From: Pithys albifrons albifrons
Taxonomy: Eukaryota; Chordata; Aves; Passeriformes; Thamnophilidae
Reading direction: 5' to 3'
Length of the DNA: 64,000 nt
NCBI RefSeq assembly: GCF_047495875.1
Contig: NC_092465.1
Span: 5,542,160 to 5,606,159 of the forward strand
The position numbers and the translations under genes were made by a program. The notes beneath the pieces are model-generated. The model did no database searches and was not told where the DNA came from. It saw only the letters and a program-made list of their open reading frames with translations. This document shows, piece by piece, positions 1 through 13,113 of this stretch (position 1 is its first letter; each line of letters begins with the position of its first letter).

Positions 1-3000
1 GATACAGTTTTCATCTTTTACCAGCCAATTTCTTAATTTCCTTATAGAATTTAAGCCACTTTTCATTTCTGTGCAATTTATCAGGTAAAAAGGGGCAATT
101 ATGAATAATAATACAATACAGATTCAATACGAAACAAAATATCTACTATGGGAATTTTAAAAGGAAGCTAAAGTCTTCTGTGTGCACTTTCTTGCAATCT
201 AATGAATCTAAAAAATTATACATCCTGTCAAGATGAAATAAAAATAAAGTTCACCAACTAACACTTCTACTTTGTTTTAAAAATATACATTGTCTGCATA
301 ATTTATGTGAAGCTATTTAGGCTCTACCCATCATTAAAAGGCTGAACTGTGGCTACATCTCAGACATGTAAGTTCAAGTGGGGCCCACCTCTCTTTTAGC
401 TACTCCAGATATAAATTCTTTTTCAGAGCACACAGGCAGCTGGCCAAGGGCAATGCACAGGTCTCTGGGCAGGTCCCCAAAGGGGGAATGCCAACATGAC
501 AGAAGGTGTGGGCTGGCTGGAAGACAGGCACCCACTTGCAAAGAAGTGTCCAGAACATCTTCCTTGGGATTACAGGCACAGAGTAAAGCAGTGTCCAGGT
601 AAGGTAAAAAGCCTGAGCTCAGGGGGTGACCCAGAGTGATGATGAGTAAAAGTCAGTGGATTGTTGCAACTTGGGTCATGGTAACTCTGGATTTTAAATA
701 ATTTAAGAATGAAAATCTAGCTTCCTGGAAAACATTTTTCTACAGTCAAATCAATCTAAATATTGGCTACTTCTGCCTTTTTTTTTCCCACTCTTATTTT
801 TTGTGTGTTCTCTGACTGTTAGGGTACCCTGTTAATATTAAGCCTTTATTTGCTTCAGGAGTGCCATGGAAAAAAGATGGTCCAAGTAACATTTTCCAGA
901 GTGAGACTCCTCCTGGGATGGGTGGTGATGCCATTCAGGCAAATTTTATGCTGTGCAAACTCACTGACATCAATGTAAAGCATAAATAGACAAGGCAAGG
1001 TGTGTTTCTGTGTTCATGGCAGTACTCTCTTTTCTCCCTGGCTCCTCATGTGAATCCCAAACCACGTTCAAGCAGCTTTCAGTGCAGTTCTGTTTAAAAA
1101 TGGTAGTGTGAACTTTTTAAAAGTTCACCCAGAGAACACAGACTATTGATTGCCTTTAAATGGAGAGAAGTTGAGTGATAGTAGCTGTAAGAGAAAAAGA
1201 TGCCTCATGTATGTAACAGCCACGGCAGAGTCTTTCCTTGGGCATGACCCTGTCCAGGCAGAGGCAGAAGAGTCCAATTCAGAGCAGGATTTATCTGCAC
1301 AGGACCTGAGGGGCAGCATTCCTTTCTTTTACTTCTGCTTTCTATAGAATGGGAATACTGGGTGTTTCTGAGCAGTGCTTGACAGTGATAACTGAAACCT
1401 GGTTAATGTGTAATAGTACTCTTTTTTTTCACAAGTCTTTCTTGAAATATTTCACGTGGTCAAAGATACAGGGAGAGAGGAAGTTGGCCTTGCTGTTAAT
1501 GTAATTATATGAGAAGAAAGGTAATCAGCTGTTTCCATGCACTCTGATAACGAACTACAAGCTGTGAGAAATCTGCTTGCATAATAATAAGAAATATGCA
1601 CAATAAGCACTGCGTGTGATTAATTATCTGAGTACATTTGTATCCAATTTAGCATCAAAGAGTGACACGATCAGAATATTTGGTCTGTCTGCAGCCTGGA
1701 ACAGAAGCATGAATGAAAGACACTCAAGTGAATTCTGGCAAATGCTGCACTTAACGTGTTTGGTTTAGAATGTAAAGCCTTGGAGGCAATTAGTAAGTGA
1801 AGTTCTGATAGCAGGATGTACATGACTGCCATTATTGTTAATGGTGAACATGTGCTTAACACCCTGAGCTCTCTACCAAAACTTTATTGAAATAGTTGCA
1901 AAAAGATGTCCAAAATGCTGCAGAGCCTGAAGTAAAACAGACTGCTAATGTCAACTGACGTGTGCAATAAAATCCATGGCAAGGGAGCACGTTGATTAGG
2001 GGATGTTTTTCAAAGCCTCATCTTTAGAGAATAATTACTAATTTTGAAAACTCAGTCAGCAGGCACTGCAATAGACAGAGCACAACCTGCTCTGTGATGT
2101 AACTAAATAAATCTAAAGTACCTCATACAATTCAGACTTCTACAACCATAAAACTGGTTAGAGAAGAGGTTTCAGTCGTTTCTCAGATCAGTAGCATATT
2201 GATGCATTCTTGTCTCTAATTTGCATGCAACCAAAGTCTAAAATTCATCATCCTTTGATTTCTGCTTAGTGCTATGGACAAATCCTTTTAAAATCTAAGC
2301 ATGCTGTTGAGGAAGGGCAAAACTAGGAAATGGCAGAGCTCAGAATGAAAATTTTGAAATCTGAAGGAAAGGTGAAGAAGGTTTTGCAATAATAAATAAC
2401 TGTAGGATGAGACATATTGCAAACCTGTGTTAATTTGCCTGGCTTTGAAAGGATGGGGTTGTTTTTAAGGTTTCTGATGTTATGTCTTGCTGAAAAATAA
2501 ATTATGCTTGTCACTGCTTAGACAATGGCAATTACTCTGTAATTTATTCTGCTACCTTAGGAGACCCCAAGCTGCTCGCCTGTCCTGCTCAGGGCTCGCT
2601 CCTGCAGCCCAAGTCCTTGTGGTCTGAAGTTCGGTTGATGGGCAGCTCTCTGAAAGTCAACATAGTAACCATGGTGAACACTCACCTGAGGCAAGTTACT
2701 ACCATTATTCTGTATCCTTGAAAACTAAACCATAGAGAAACTATTTATTAGGTTTTACTGAAAATAGCAAGCCACAGGAAGAAGTTAGGATAAGGGAAGA
2801 ATTATAACCAGAATGGCTTTCATAATGGAGCATTCAATACTTGGAAGCACGGGTAAAAAAACTAAACAAAAACCAACAAACCTTGTTGCTGTTCCTATTT
2901 ATTTGCCCAGAACCTACTATTTCAGAGTTATTCCTTGTGATCAATACCAGCTTCAAGACCCACAGAGTAAATCCAGATGACTGGTGCTCAAAGTCTCGTT

Positions 3001-4840
3001 AAATGTGCAGGAGGTGTTTTTCCTGGCTGTTCCTCAGAGTGTAAGCCAAGCCCTGCAGAAACTGCAGTGGGAAGGGGAGTGGTACATGCAGGGAATGGCT
3101 GGGGCTCTGCACGCTGCTGAATGGGAGAGGCTCAAACAGAAAGCACAGAGAGAGGATATTGTTTGTGCATGGCTGTAATGAATGCGCAGCACAACGAGGT
3201 AATTAAATGAAGAACAGTTTGGTGAAAGAATAAAGATATAGAATGTATCTTCACAGAATAAACAAGCAAGACATTTGATTAAAGTTCACATCCCTGTGGA
3301 CATCTACTTGCTGCTTCTGTGCAAAAATATGCGCTAGAGTGAAACAACAGGATAGTAGAATGTGGCTTATGAGTGCTCTCAAGTCTCACCTCTATGGTTT
3401 TGAAAACAGATGCTGTCATGGAGCAGCTGCATGTCCAGCACACGTGAGACTTCCTAAAAGTGGCCTGAAGTACATAACATGACTCAAGAAAGGTATTTCT
3501 AGATTATAAAGGTGAAGTTTGTTCTAAATGCTGAAACAGTTAGCTAAGGAAAGCCTCTTATGTGCAAGAGGAAAGAAGTAGTTTGGAGCACCGACAATGC
3601 TGTACAAGATGTTTAACAATTGTTCAATGTCACTGCAGGTGACTGCATATAGAAATGCAAATACTGCCAGAAAACACTCAGCTGAAGTACCTCCACACAC
3701 ACAATGCACACAGACTAGACTCTCAAAGAAAAATATTTACCGAAAGAACAAAGACACTTTGTAACCCATCTGAGTTCAGCATATTATTTAGAAAAAAAAG
3801 GTGGTTTAGTTGGGGGATGAATACTTTAATAATGATGATTTACCCAGTACTTATTCAACATTTCTGTGCATGTACCTTATTATTCATGGTTTATTAAACT
3901 GGTTAAAGTGGTCAACAGGCACTGCAAATGCATTTACTTTAATGTTGCATGTTACATTAGAAATGGCTGGATAAACATATCTAAGACATTTAGCAGTGTG
4001 AAGAGCAACCCTAAAATTCAAGTAAATGGGTTTTTAATAGTGGTTGATGCATTATGACTATGCTGTGCCGTAAGTGTTTTGCATACTATTTTTGAAGTAT
4101 TTACACATTGCTACATTCCATCTATAGTACTCCTGTGATTATTAAATTATATAAACAAACATTGAAATAAATGTAACAGTCAAGTGTAAAGGTCCCTCTC
4201 AGACCTGCACAGCAGATCGTAGTTTTTATATTCGAATGCTGTTAAGTTTTCAGGGCTCTTACTGAAAGCAGCAAGATCAAAACTACAGTTCAAACAAGTA
4301 GCTGAGATGTTGGCATGTTTGTCTGAGTTCTGTTGATATGGAAATCCAGGGTGGCATATTTGCATGTTTCCATACATTTTCTTTGAAGTCAGAGAATGTA
4401 TAACTTAAATATACTAAAGGCCAGTTCTTGAAGGCTGAAGCTTATGATGGTGTATTTCTTTAGATCTCGAGCTGTTTATAGGCAATATGGGAAGCATCTC
4501 TATAGTGAGAATTGTATTTTTAAGCAAAGGTTTTCTAACAGTTCCCCAAATCAACCTCTAATGTTCAGTTGCTTATAACCCTCCACACTGATGTTCACTT
4601 TTGACTATATAATTTAAACAACATTGTTTTGTATTTAATCTCCTGCTGTATCTATGAGAACATGTTATTTGACAGCAGACTCTCTTGTACATGGAGTGCT
4701 TTTTGCTGACTTTTTAATGAAAATGTCCCCAAAGAGGAAATCTTTGCAAGCCTCAGTGTGTGTCCCCAGTTTGGCAGAGTTGCAGAGCTTTGCATTTGGT
4801 GTGCACGGTCCACACTCCCACTGCTCCTCCCTGAGGGGTG
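1..4840. other. Unique AT-rich DNA, no gene recognised
   Basis: Non-repetitive, CpG-poor sequence without any frame that resembles a protein. The short open frames here are all under 100 codons, run in both directions, and carry no domain. No CR1, LTR, microsatellite or RNA gene was recognised. The piece around 1,600-1,860 has a more balanced composition than its surroundings and is discussed as a possible conserved noncoding element in the findings. Confidence 0.6.
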
Positions 4841-4943
4841 GCTCAGCCTGCTCATGTTTTCTAGGGGAAGGTGTCCCTGCCTTGGCAGGGCAATTGGAGC
4901 AGCTTGCCCTTTAAGGTCCCTTTAAACCCCAAGCAATCTGTGC
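4841..4943 (+). mobile_element. CR1 LINE 3'-end fragment, degraded
   Basis: This matches the terminal part of avian CR1 in the plus orientation. The diagnostic blocks are in the right order: a 'GGGGAAGGTGTCCCTGCC' box at about 4,864-4,881, an altered 'TGGCAGGG' box, then 'CTTTAAGGTCCCTT' at about 4,909-4,922, followed by a decayed 'AACCC..AA.CA.TCTGTG' tail. CR1 copies are normally 5'-truncated on insertion, so a piece of about 100 bp that keeps the 3' end is the usual form. The many substitutions suggest an old insertion. Only reverse-transcriptase debris-length sequence is present and nothing here codes. Confidence 0.7.
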
Positions 4944-5253
4944 TTTTGTGTTAGGTCTTTAGCTGTTGGAGCAGTCAGCTCTCCTTGGGGCTTCTGAAAC
5001 AACAAGACTTGAGATGGCAACAAAATGCTGTCTCATCCTTGCTTTTGGCTGTGCTGGTGCCAGAGGCACGTAGGGGATAAGAAACATATCAGACTCAAAT
5101 GATGAAAGGTAAGGACCAAGGAGGGTGAAAAGAAGGGAAATGAAGGAGTGAGACCAAATGAGTTGATAAGAAATGGATGGGATAAGAGCTGAAATTAAAA
5201 GTAAGAAAGGTGATGGGAACACTGGGAGCCATAACATTAAAGGACAGGAGTGA

Positions 5254-5269
5254 TGCTGCTGCTGCTGCT
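5254..5269. repeat. (TGC)5 short trinucleotide repeat
   Basis: Five perfect TGC units plus one base. The copy number is low, and there is no open frame that would make it a meaningful polyalanine, polyleucine or polycysteine tract. Confidence 0.8.
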
Positions 5270-7911
5270 AAAGAGAGAACTTGAATCAGTGCAGGGCTGC
5301 TGGTCAGAGAAGCAGTGGGGCAGGAGATAAGAAAAACAGCAGCAAGCAGAAAGAGTGAGGGGAAAGGAAATGGAAAATGAGAAGTGAGTTAGATCCTCAT
5401 AAACCAGCTGACCACCAACACACCTGGCTCAGCCGTGTTTGTTCAATGGATCATTTACTACCCACTGCACTCCTGGTAAAACGTGGTCCTGTGCCCATAT
5501 ATTGTGTACAGCTATGCAGTGGGTTGTAAAGCAAGAGCACAAAGAGGACACTGCAGTTCATAACTCCTTTAGTGCTTGGCAGTCCCTCCAAACATGCTCC
5601 TGAGACACAAAAGAACACTTCTGGAGAAGGGCAGTCACAAGATGTCCCTCTCAGATGTGTCCCAATGGCAGTATCCTATGCTTTTATGTGTCTGCAATGA
5701 AGAAGATGAATCTGAGTAATTCAGTTCTGGAATGGATGTGTTGGGAAAAGATCTCTCTGTGCTGTGCAGTGGAGCCTGTACTGAGCCTTGACTTAGGAAG
5801 CAGGCTGGGAGGAAGGAAAGAACTCACCAGGTACCACCCATGGGGTACCAAGTGTTGGTTAAGTGGTAGTGTTTGGAAGCTCCCCCTTTTCTAATTCCCA
5901 TCTGGGCAGTGACTGGGAAAAGCTGAAATCCCCCAAATCACCAGTCTGCACAGAAAACATTGTGCTGTGCATCAGGTGGCTGAGATGGGGAGGTTTGATG
6001 CCTGGAATTGGGAGTGTCCAAGTTTCTGTTGCATAAATGAGAAAATAGGTCTCCTTACCTGGACAGAAGGCAACAATTTTCATGATTTTATATATCATAA
6101 AAGCTCTTCTGGCATTAATGAAAGTCTGACTTTCCTTAAATGAAAATTTCATCTCAACACCTTGTAGTATTTCCAGCCTGGGAGGAGACTTATTGAAAAA
6201 TTAATACTAGAGCATTTCAACACCATTCACATCCTGTTTAGCTCCAAATTATATGATTCTTGAATTAGCTACTGTCTGTTTTCTGTAGTTTTCCATTACA
6301 AGGGGTCAGGCACCAGAGGAAATAGTTTTCTAAACCAGAAAGGAATATTAAATGACACAGCTGATAAGTATGAACAGTGGTGCAGAAGATTTATTGAGTA
6401 ATGTGTTAGGTTGATAAATGATAACATTTATTTGCAATTTGAGGATGTGACCCAAATGACACTCATTAGCTCAGCTTGTGTAGAACCGATTAGTTTTGTA
6501 AATGTATTATTTGTCTGGTGCTATTGGAAGGAGAATCTGTTTTAATTGATTGGAAATCTGGTTTATTTCAGTGAATATTATGTATTCTGTTTTTAATTGT
6601 ATTCTGTTTTTTTCATCCTGGATGTCAGGGATATTACAATCTATTACTTGAGCAGTGGAGTGCTTGGCTTCTTGCTGGAAGGCTGCAGTGAGTGCATTAA
6701 TCCAGACAGAGAGGGGTTGTAATAAAGCAAGATTTCTCTTACCCACTGGGCTCCTTAGGAGTGCACTGGGAGAGAAATGAGGAGGCAGCTGGCTCACAGA
6801 CAAGTTGTCCTCCTTCTGCTGGTGGAACTTGAACAACATATGTTCAACTTCCCGAAAAGGTTCATGGATTCAGGAGCATAATTCTGATTACATGGAGCTT
6901 TTTTGCCATGCCCATCACCAGTGCCAGGTGAGGACACTGAGGAAATGTCTCACTCTCTCTCCTGGACTCTCAGCTGAAAAGTGGAGGGGTTTGGAGAACC
7001 TGGGAATAAACTTTTAGGTTTTGGGCTTTGCTGCAAAGGTCCAGTGAATGTTAAACAACTACAATTTTCCCTAAGTCTTTCTGTTCTATAAAATGGAATA
7101 GGAAATGGGACTTTTATTTTAGGAAAGTTCAAAAAATCCTTAAGAAAGTCAAAGGATTTCTGAGAGTTGTGTCTGTGCAATAATCTGAATTAGGCAAGAG
7201 CCTTGAAAGGTATTTTAAGGAGAAACACTCAGCCTGTTAAAATCAGAAAAAAGTTTGTTTACACAAAGATATTGATGTGAAACTCTTCAGAGAGGAAGGC
7301 TTGTATGTTATTGAAGTATTTCACTGCAACCTTTTCTAAACCCATTGATGTGTTTTCTGAAGTCTGGAAATGAGTTTTGTTTTGTTACTTTGCTATCCCT
7401 TACTGCAGTGTAAACATAAGAAAATCAAAAGTGAAATGAAACCCGAGAAAAACAAAAATTTTGATGTACCCATGAGAAATCCCTCAGCCTCACATCCCTC
7501 TTGTAACAGGGGATGAGATCTCAGCCCTCACCCACACCTGGCAGCCACAAATGTGCCAGACTGAAAAGGTTCTGGTGAGACCAGAGAACTATTTCCTGCC
7601 TGGTTGTCACAAAGGTTGAGGTGATCATGGATAGTTGTTTCGTTTAATTTCACCTAATTAAGCTGCAATTTATTGGAGAGAAGAGACAAAAATTTAAGTG
7701 GTCCATTTGTTTCAATAGGTGTTTTGTTTATATCATTAAGGGAGAAGGTAACATTTTCTAAATCTCAAATAAAAACCAAAAAAACAAAACCCAACTAGCA
7801 TTTTATGTTCTTGCTGTCCAGGTTTTCTGGGATACCACAGACGAACTTTAAAGTGAGGAAATTCTGCAAACACCCATGACACAAGAAATAAGTCATTAGA
7901 TTCAATGGCTC

Positions 7912-7943
7912 CTGAAAGGTGAAATGTCTTCTGAAAGGTGAAA
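7912..7943. repeat. Imperfect 19-bp tandem duplication
   Basis: The core CTGAAAGGTGAAA occurs at 7,912-7,924 and again at 7,931-7,943. This is a two-copy repeat with a 19-bp period, most simply explained by replication slippage. Confidence 0.75.
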
Positions 7944-8360
7944 ATACAGTGTTGGCTGGCTGTTGTTCTAGGAGAATGAGCAGTTCCTTCCTCATAAGAA
8001 GAATTTTCCCTTCCTAGGAATTATTGGGATTTTTTAAAATTTCCTGGGCAGAGCTGATATTTTTGTTTGGAAGCATGGGATCCACACTCCTGTCCTTGTG
8101 CTGCCATTCCTCCTTCTTCCAAGGGAATCCCTCACCTCAGGGTTATTGACCACGGTGCAGACAAGAGACTTTGGGATTCTGTTGTTCACACTTTACAGTG
8201 TAGTCCTGGGAAAAGGAGCCTTTCCTTGTGCATCCCTGTTTCCTGTCCTGGGTATCAGTCTGCTGGTTCCTTCAGGGAAGGCATTTTTCATCCTGAACAG
8301 AATCTGCAGCAAAAAAAGTATTTCCTGACAAAAGGGCTTGCTCAGCCAGTGTTTTCTACC

Positions 8361-8374
8361 AAAAAAAAAAAAAA
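8361..8374. repeat. Poly(A) tract of 14 bases
   Basis: Fourteen uninterrupted A residues. No AATAAA signal lies in the preceding 30 bases, and no retroposed gene was recognised upstream. Confidence 0.85.
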
Positions 8375-10785
8375 GGTTCAGCTCTGATAAATTATTCTTA
8401 CTGATGGCAACTCATTTTGTCATAAAAAGAAAATTCCCATTTGTGTTGGGTACTGGCACAGCCCTTGTTTGTTTGTGCAGCCAGGGCTCAGCCTGGGTGG
8501 TGGCAGTGGCTCTGCTGGGGCAGGACAGCACAGCTCCTGCTGTGTGACCCAAGCAGCCTGTGCATGCACAGGGCACCTACAGCCTTCTAATGTGGGACAA
8601 AGACACCAACAGTCTGCTTTTTTCCCCAAAAAAAAGCTTTGTAAAACTTCACTGTAACTTTCTTTGGTTACCTTTGTTTCCATCAATATAGATTTCAGAG
8701 CCATCTTAGGGTATGACACTAACATTTTCCTGTCTCTTTATATTCTCACATTATTCTCAGTGCCATTTTAGAAATTGTTTTCCTGGGTGTGAATTTTATT
8801 TCCTTCAAAAATCACATCTTTTCTCATGCAGTTCTGAGCTACTAAACCCATGTTGCTCATGGATAGGCCAGTGCTATTGCACGTGCTGCAAGAGCCAGCT
8901 GAGTGGAGCCCTGCAGGCTTTCCATACTTAGGGATGCAAGTCCTGGCATTGGGGGGTTGTGCTAAAGTTTTGCTGGAGTAAAACATGAGCAAATAAAACA
9001 CACATAATCTCGGGAAATTTGGCCAGTGCTGCCATCTCCAGGGTGGGTTGCCTAAACTGCAGCTTTTCTTTTTATTCACGAAGCAAAGAGAGGTTTTAAG
9101 TCCATCTCTGTCCCAGCTATTTTCTTGGATGTGGGAAATCTCTATGAAAAGCATAGCACAAAATGATACTTAAATGATGTTTTATTAATCAGCATAGAAA
9201 TGTGTTTAATCTGGATTTAAATTTCCTGGAACAAATATTTGTTTGTCTGCTACTTTACCGAACACATCATGCAGACAGATCTTTGGAGCAGAAAACACTT
9301 TGAATGAGAACATAAACCTGCTCACAAGTACAGAGCTGCTACTTGTGTCTCCATAATGGCATTATCCCTTTTGTTGTTCACACATTATCATTTGCTGTGC
9401 AAAATAAATATGCGTGGTAGAACTGTTAATGAATATCACTTGGATGCAGTTTCAGGAATAGATCTTGGGCATGCTTCAGAGGATGTGAGAAAGTGGAGCT
9501 CTAGTCTCATAGGATCAGCCAGACTTCAGCAAATCAAGCCAAGGGTGGTATTTTTTCCCCCTGTTAACTGTAACTTTTGGCTTGTTTCAGTCTGCCAATA
9601 TAAAAAAAAAATTAAAAAAATTGCTTGTGGCGTTTTAAATGCTACATGGTCCTTTTCTGCTGAGAAAATTTTCTCAACTTTATAGAAACACCCAAATAGG
9701 ACATACAGCAGCCAAGCAAAGCAGCTGCAGCTCATACATGGAATTACAGCTGGAAACAAGCATTTTAAAGTGATAGCCTTGCAGCAAATGATGGCAATGC
9801 AGGCAATAACCCACTATCTTTCTTGCTCTTGTGTGACCTGGTGCTTGGTATGGCTGCTCCCTGTCCTCTCCACTGAGCATCAGCTCCAGCACTCTGTGTC
9901 TGACAGTTCCTATCACATCTACCTCCAAAATCAGCATCAAAATGTTCTTGTTTCTACAACTATGGTAAATAACACACCTCTCACCCCCAGTTACTTTTTT
10001 CCTTCCTTTCAAGTAGAACAAATGATTATCTTTCCTTGGTACAAAACATGCCTGTAGACAGTACTGAAAAAGAAATGCAGCATTTTTCCTGGACTCTGCT
10101 CATGTTTGCCACGTAACTCAGGGACACAGGAATTAATATTGCTGAACACTGAGAGGAAGGACCTCACCATTTCATTACTGGCCCACAGACAGAACTAGAA
10201 GAACTGACTGTAATTATTTAATACTGCAGTGCAGTCCAGGGGGTTCAGTGTTTCACAGTTTCTTCTCACTGAACAGTCTTTAACAAAAAATTGCCTTCAT
10301 AAGAGAGCATTATACATTTTCCAGAGCAAACCCCGAGTTGTTTTGCTGAGGATTTACTCAACCCTGTGCAACCTGTCTGGTTTACAATACAGGAACAAGA
10401 AATTTTTGAGCCTTTATCCTTCCTTCTAAGCCACAGGCAGGATGCTCATGAGGATAAATATCAGGTCCCAGTACAAACAGATGGAATGGCCAACATGGAG
10501 GGATTAGCAGTCACCTTTTTTTTTTAATTTTTTTTTCAGTTTTTTAATGTTTTGGTTTGGTTTGAACTGGGTATTTTTGACTAGTACTCCCATGTGGCAG
10601 CTTCTGTAACACTCAGCAGCATCATGGAGGCAGATCTTTCTGCTTAAGAAAGAAAGAGTGAGAAGTGCAAAGTTGGACCCACCAGATTTTAAAAACATGT
10701 GTGAACTCAAAAGCTTGAAAATGCACCTCCAGCTTTGATACTTCATTCAGCTCTTAGAATAGCATGGTAGAAGTAAGGAGTTTTA

Positions 10786-10905
10786 TGCTATAGATGAGAA
10801 AAGGACTCAGGAAGTGTAGCATATATAGCCTGAAATAAAAAGCAGACTAGATAATGATCTCATTACAGTGTCTAAATATATAAAAAGATTATAGAAGAAT
10901 CTGGT
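10786..10905 (+). mobile_element. Probable ancient CR1-like LINE relic
   Basis: The order of short blocks resembles the part of older CR1 subfamilies several hundred bases before the 3' end: 'GACTCAGGAAG', then 'TAGCCTGAA', then 'ATGATCTCATTACAGTGTCTAAATAT' in scattered form, then a run such as 'TATAAAAAGATTAT'. In CR1 these correspond to the segment reading roughly 'gag...ctg...tagcctggagaagag...gatctcataacagtctacaaatatttaaagggt'. Similarity is only by eye and heavily eroded, so the exact subfamily and ends cannot be given. Confidence 0.5.
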
Positions 10906-11629
10906 CATGACCTACCTAGCTGGACTCTGTGAAAATTAAGGGAAGATATATTGACCATGACGGACAATGAAATCTGCACAGAAATGAAATGGGTAAAGTT
11001 TGAATAATAAAGCCTTTTGAGCTGGTCTGGAGCACAAAGTCTGGAAATAGAAAGTGCATCTGAGAGAGTTTTGCAGGTAACCCAAGCTGAAGTGTGAAGA
11101 ATAGAGCTATACATATGAACATTGTGTTCTTATTACTGTTTCTTTAGGTTTAATAATATTCTAAGCATTGCAAAAATTACGAAGACAGTGAAGAGGCACA
11201 TTTTTGTAGAAGCTGCATTCATGGTTGACAGAATAGAGGATGATGGTTTAAAAATACAATCCATAGAATAGGGGAGAGGAACAATAAGTTGGGAAAAAAA
11301 TTGCCAAAGTAATCAACTTGACTCAGAGCTGTTTGTCTGACCAACCCTAGTAAAGAGTCCCTGCTACATGCAGAGTATATGTATATACAGTCTTAACGTT
11401 TTCTCCAAACTCACAGCTGGCATAAAATGTGGAAAAGGCTGCCCACAAGTGTTTTAGTAAATGAACTTCCATTAGAAAACAAAGCAAAACAACAAGCTTT
11501 TTAATTAGTGAAACAAAAGGTATCCCTAAATGTAATGCTCCCATTGGTGAGGAATTGAATAACCAGGACAGCCAGCCACAAAAATTTAAAATTGGGAAAT
11601 TAAGACCATTCAAAGAATTCATTAAGTGA

Positions 11630-11765
11630 GGACATTTTACTCAGGATAGAAAATACAAAGAGTAAGTTATCAAGAAAGGTCATAAAAGGCAATGACATAA
11701 ATGAATTTAAGAGACAGCTAGACATTTTTATGGAGAGAAGGGATTGAAGAATGCAGAGCCAGTGA
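11630..11765 (+). mobile_element. Possible second part of an ancient CR1/L3-like LINE
   Basis: The stretch 'AATGACATAAATGAATTTAAG' (split here as two overlapping parts, about 11,691-11,711), followed by 'AGACAGCTAGACATTTTTATGGA' spread over 11,711-11,734, resembles the segment of old CR1/L3 elements that reads 'gagttcaagaa..agctggacatttttatgga'. It has the same orientation as the relic at 10.8 kb and lies at the right relative order, so both may come from one very old insertion. The sequence between them was not matched. The call rests on recalled family patterns. Confidence 0.35.
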
Positions 11766-12944
11766 CAAATTGAGGAGATGGGGTTGAGATAAAATTAACG
11801 AGGACAGGCTTGCTTGTGGCCAGAGGCACTTCACTGTCCAGCAATACCTTATGTCCTCTGTCATCACATCCTAATCTAATGCTGACATCTAAAGATAGCA
11901 GGAAATCTTTTACACCTCTTAGTATATTAAAAAGAAGAAAGGGCTTTCAGTGGTTTTTTTCCCCACAGGGAAAAACATAAAGTTGTTTTTTCCCTTTTCA
12001 ACACACACACATTGTTGCTGTGGATGCTGAAGGACTCGGTCTCCAGCAGTACAGCGTGGCCTGATTATAAACTTGGTTGCTGCAAAACTCTCCACAGAGG
12101 GCTTTCAGCCATATCTCCTCACATTTGTAAGCAAAATGTTGTCTATTTTTCTGAAGTTACTTTTTTAAATCACGAGCAAGCATCCTGAGATTCCCACAGA
12201 GGTGTCCTGCTTCTCCAGTGCTGGGTGAACTCATCCTGCCGTGGCGTCACCTCAGCTTGCTGATGCATTGCCACATTCTGACAGGGCTGTGGCACACTCT
12301 GACAAGGTCCCTGCACCTCCAGCATCCAGGCCCTGCATCCAGAGATGTCTGATGACTTTTTTAGACCCCTGACTTCAGGGGCTTGGTGCAAAAGCATGAC
12401 CTTGAATAAAGGGAAGAGCAGATCACACTGTTAATTTTTCTGGAATTGAAAGACAGAGCTGTGAGCCAGTCAGGGAATCACATGCATCCCACACTGTTTA
12501 AGAGTTAATGCTCATGAAAAGAAGATTGAAGGAAATGGGCCTTGACGTTTTGGTGAATGTAGATTTACATTAGTTCAGGCTTAAAAGTATAGAGGGCAAG
12601 TAGAAGGCATGAACAAGGACATTGGGGATAACAGGACATCTTCACAGACAGGAGCAGCAATGCTGTTGCCAGCAGGACATGGGGTAGAAGGGCTATTCCA
12701 GGCAGTAAACACACTTCAGGTAACTCAGAAACCTTTCTGAGAGAGTGCTGGGCACCTCTGTGACACCAGGTCTGCCTGGCAGCCCACACCTTTCCCTGGC
12801 TCCAGGAGAGCTTTCAAGACCAGAGAGGTCAAGCAGCAAATACTGCATATGTCACCTTCAAAAATTCATGCAGGCCTCACGTAGCTGTGATTTGAGAAAA
12901 ATAGGTGTCTGTGTTCCCAGTTCTTTACTGGAGGGTAGGGAGAC
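11766..12944. other. Unique DNA, no gene recognised
   Basis: No repeat family or coding frame was recognised. A short (CA)5-6 run lies at about 11,999-12,011. The minus frames of about 75 codons at 12.2-12.8 kb contain no domain. Confidence 0.55.
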
Positions 12945-13113
12945 ATCAGGTTGCCCAGAGATGCTGTAGCTGCCTCAACCCTGGAAGTGTTCAAGGCCAG
13001 GTTGGACAGGGCTCAAAGCAACTTGGTCTGGTGAGAGCTGTCCCTGCCCATGGCAGGAGGTTGGAAGAAGAGGATCTTTAAGGTTCCTTCCAACTCAAAC
13101 CACTCTATGATAC
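12945..13113 (+). mobile_element. CR1 LINE 3'-end fragment
   Basis: This is a clear CR1 in the plus orientation. 'GGTTGCCCAGAGATGCTGT' at about 12,949-12,967 is followed by 'CCTGGAAGTGTTCAAGGCCA', 'GTTGGACAGGGCT', 'CTTGGTCTGGTG', 'TGTCCCTGCCCATGGCAGG', 'GGATCTTTAAGGTTCCTTCC' and the 3' terminus 'CAAACCACTCTATGATAC'. All blocks are in consensus order with no large gap. At about 170 bp it is a typical 5'-truncated copy that no longer encodes anything. The weakly similar 'GGAGGGTAGGGAGACAT' just upstream may extend it to about 12,930. Confidence 0.93.

Larger units (their letters stand above)
4944..10785. other. Unique DNA, no gene recognised
   Basis: Mostly AT-rich unique sequence. Local items are a (TGC)5 run at 5,254-5,269, a nearly palindromic KpnI-site pair at 5,830-5,849, a 19-bp-period imperfect duplication at 7,912-7,943, and a 14-A tract at 8,361-8,374 that follows a comparatively GC-rich stretch. 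The longest open frames, around 100-130 codons at 8.4-9.2 and 9.7-10.0 kb, overlap other frames on both strands and show no protein family signature. Confidence 0.55.

Noticed and set aside
5830..5849. GGTACC pair flanking CCCATGGG, nearly palindromic
   Set aside because: Too short and imperfect to separate from chance.
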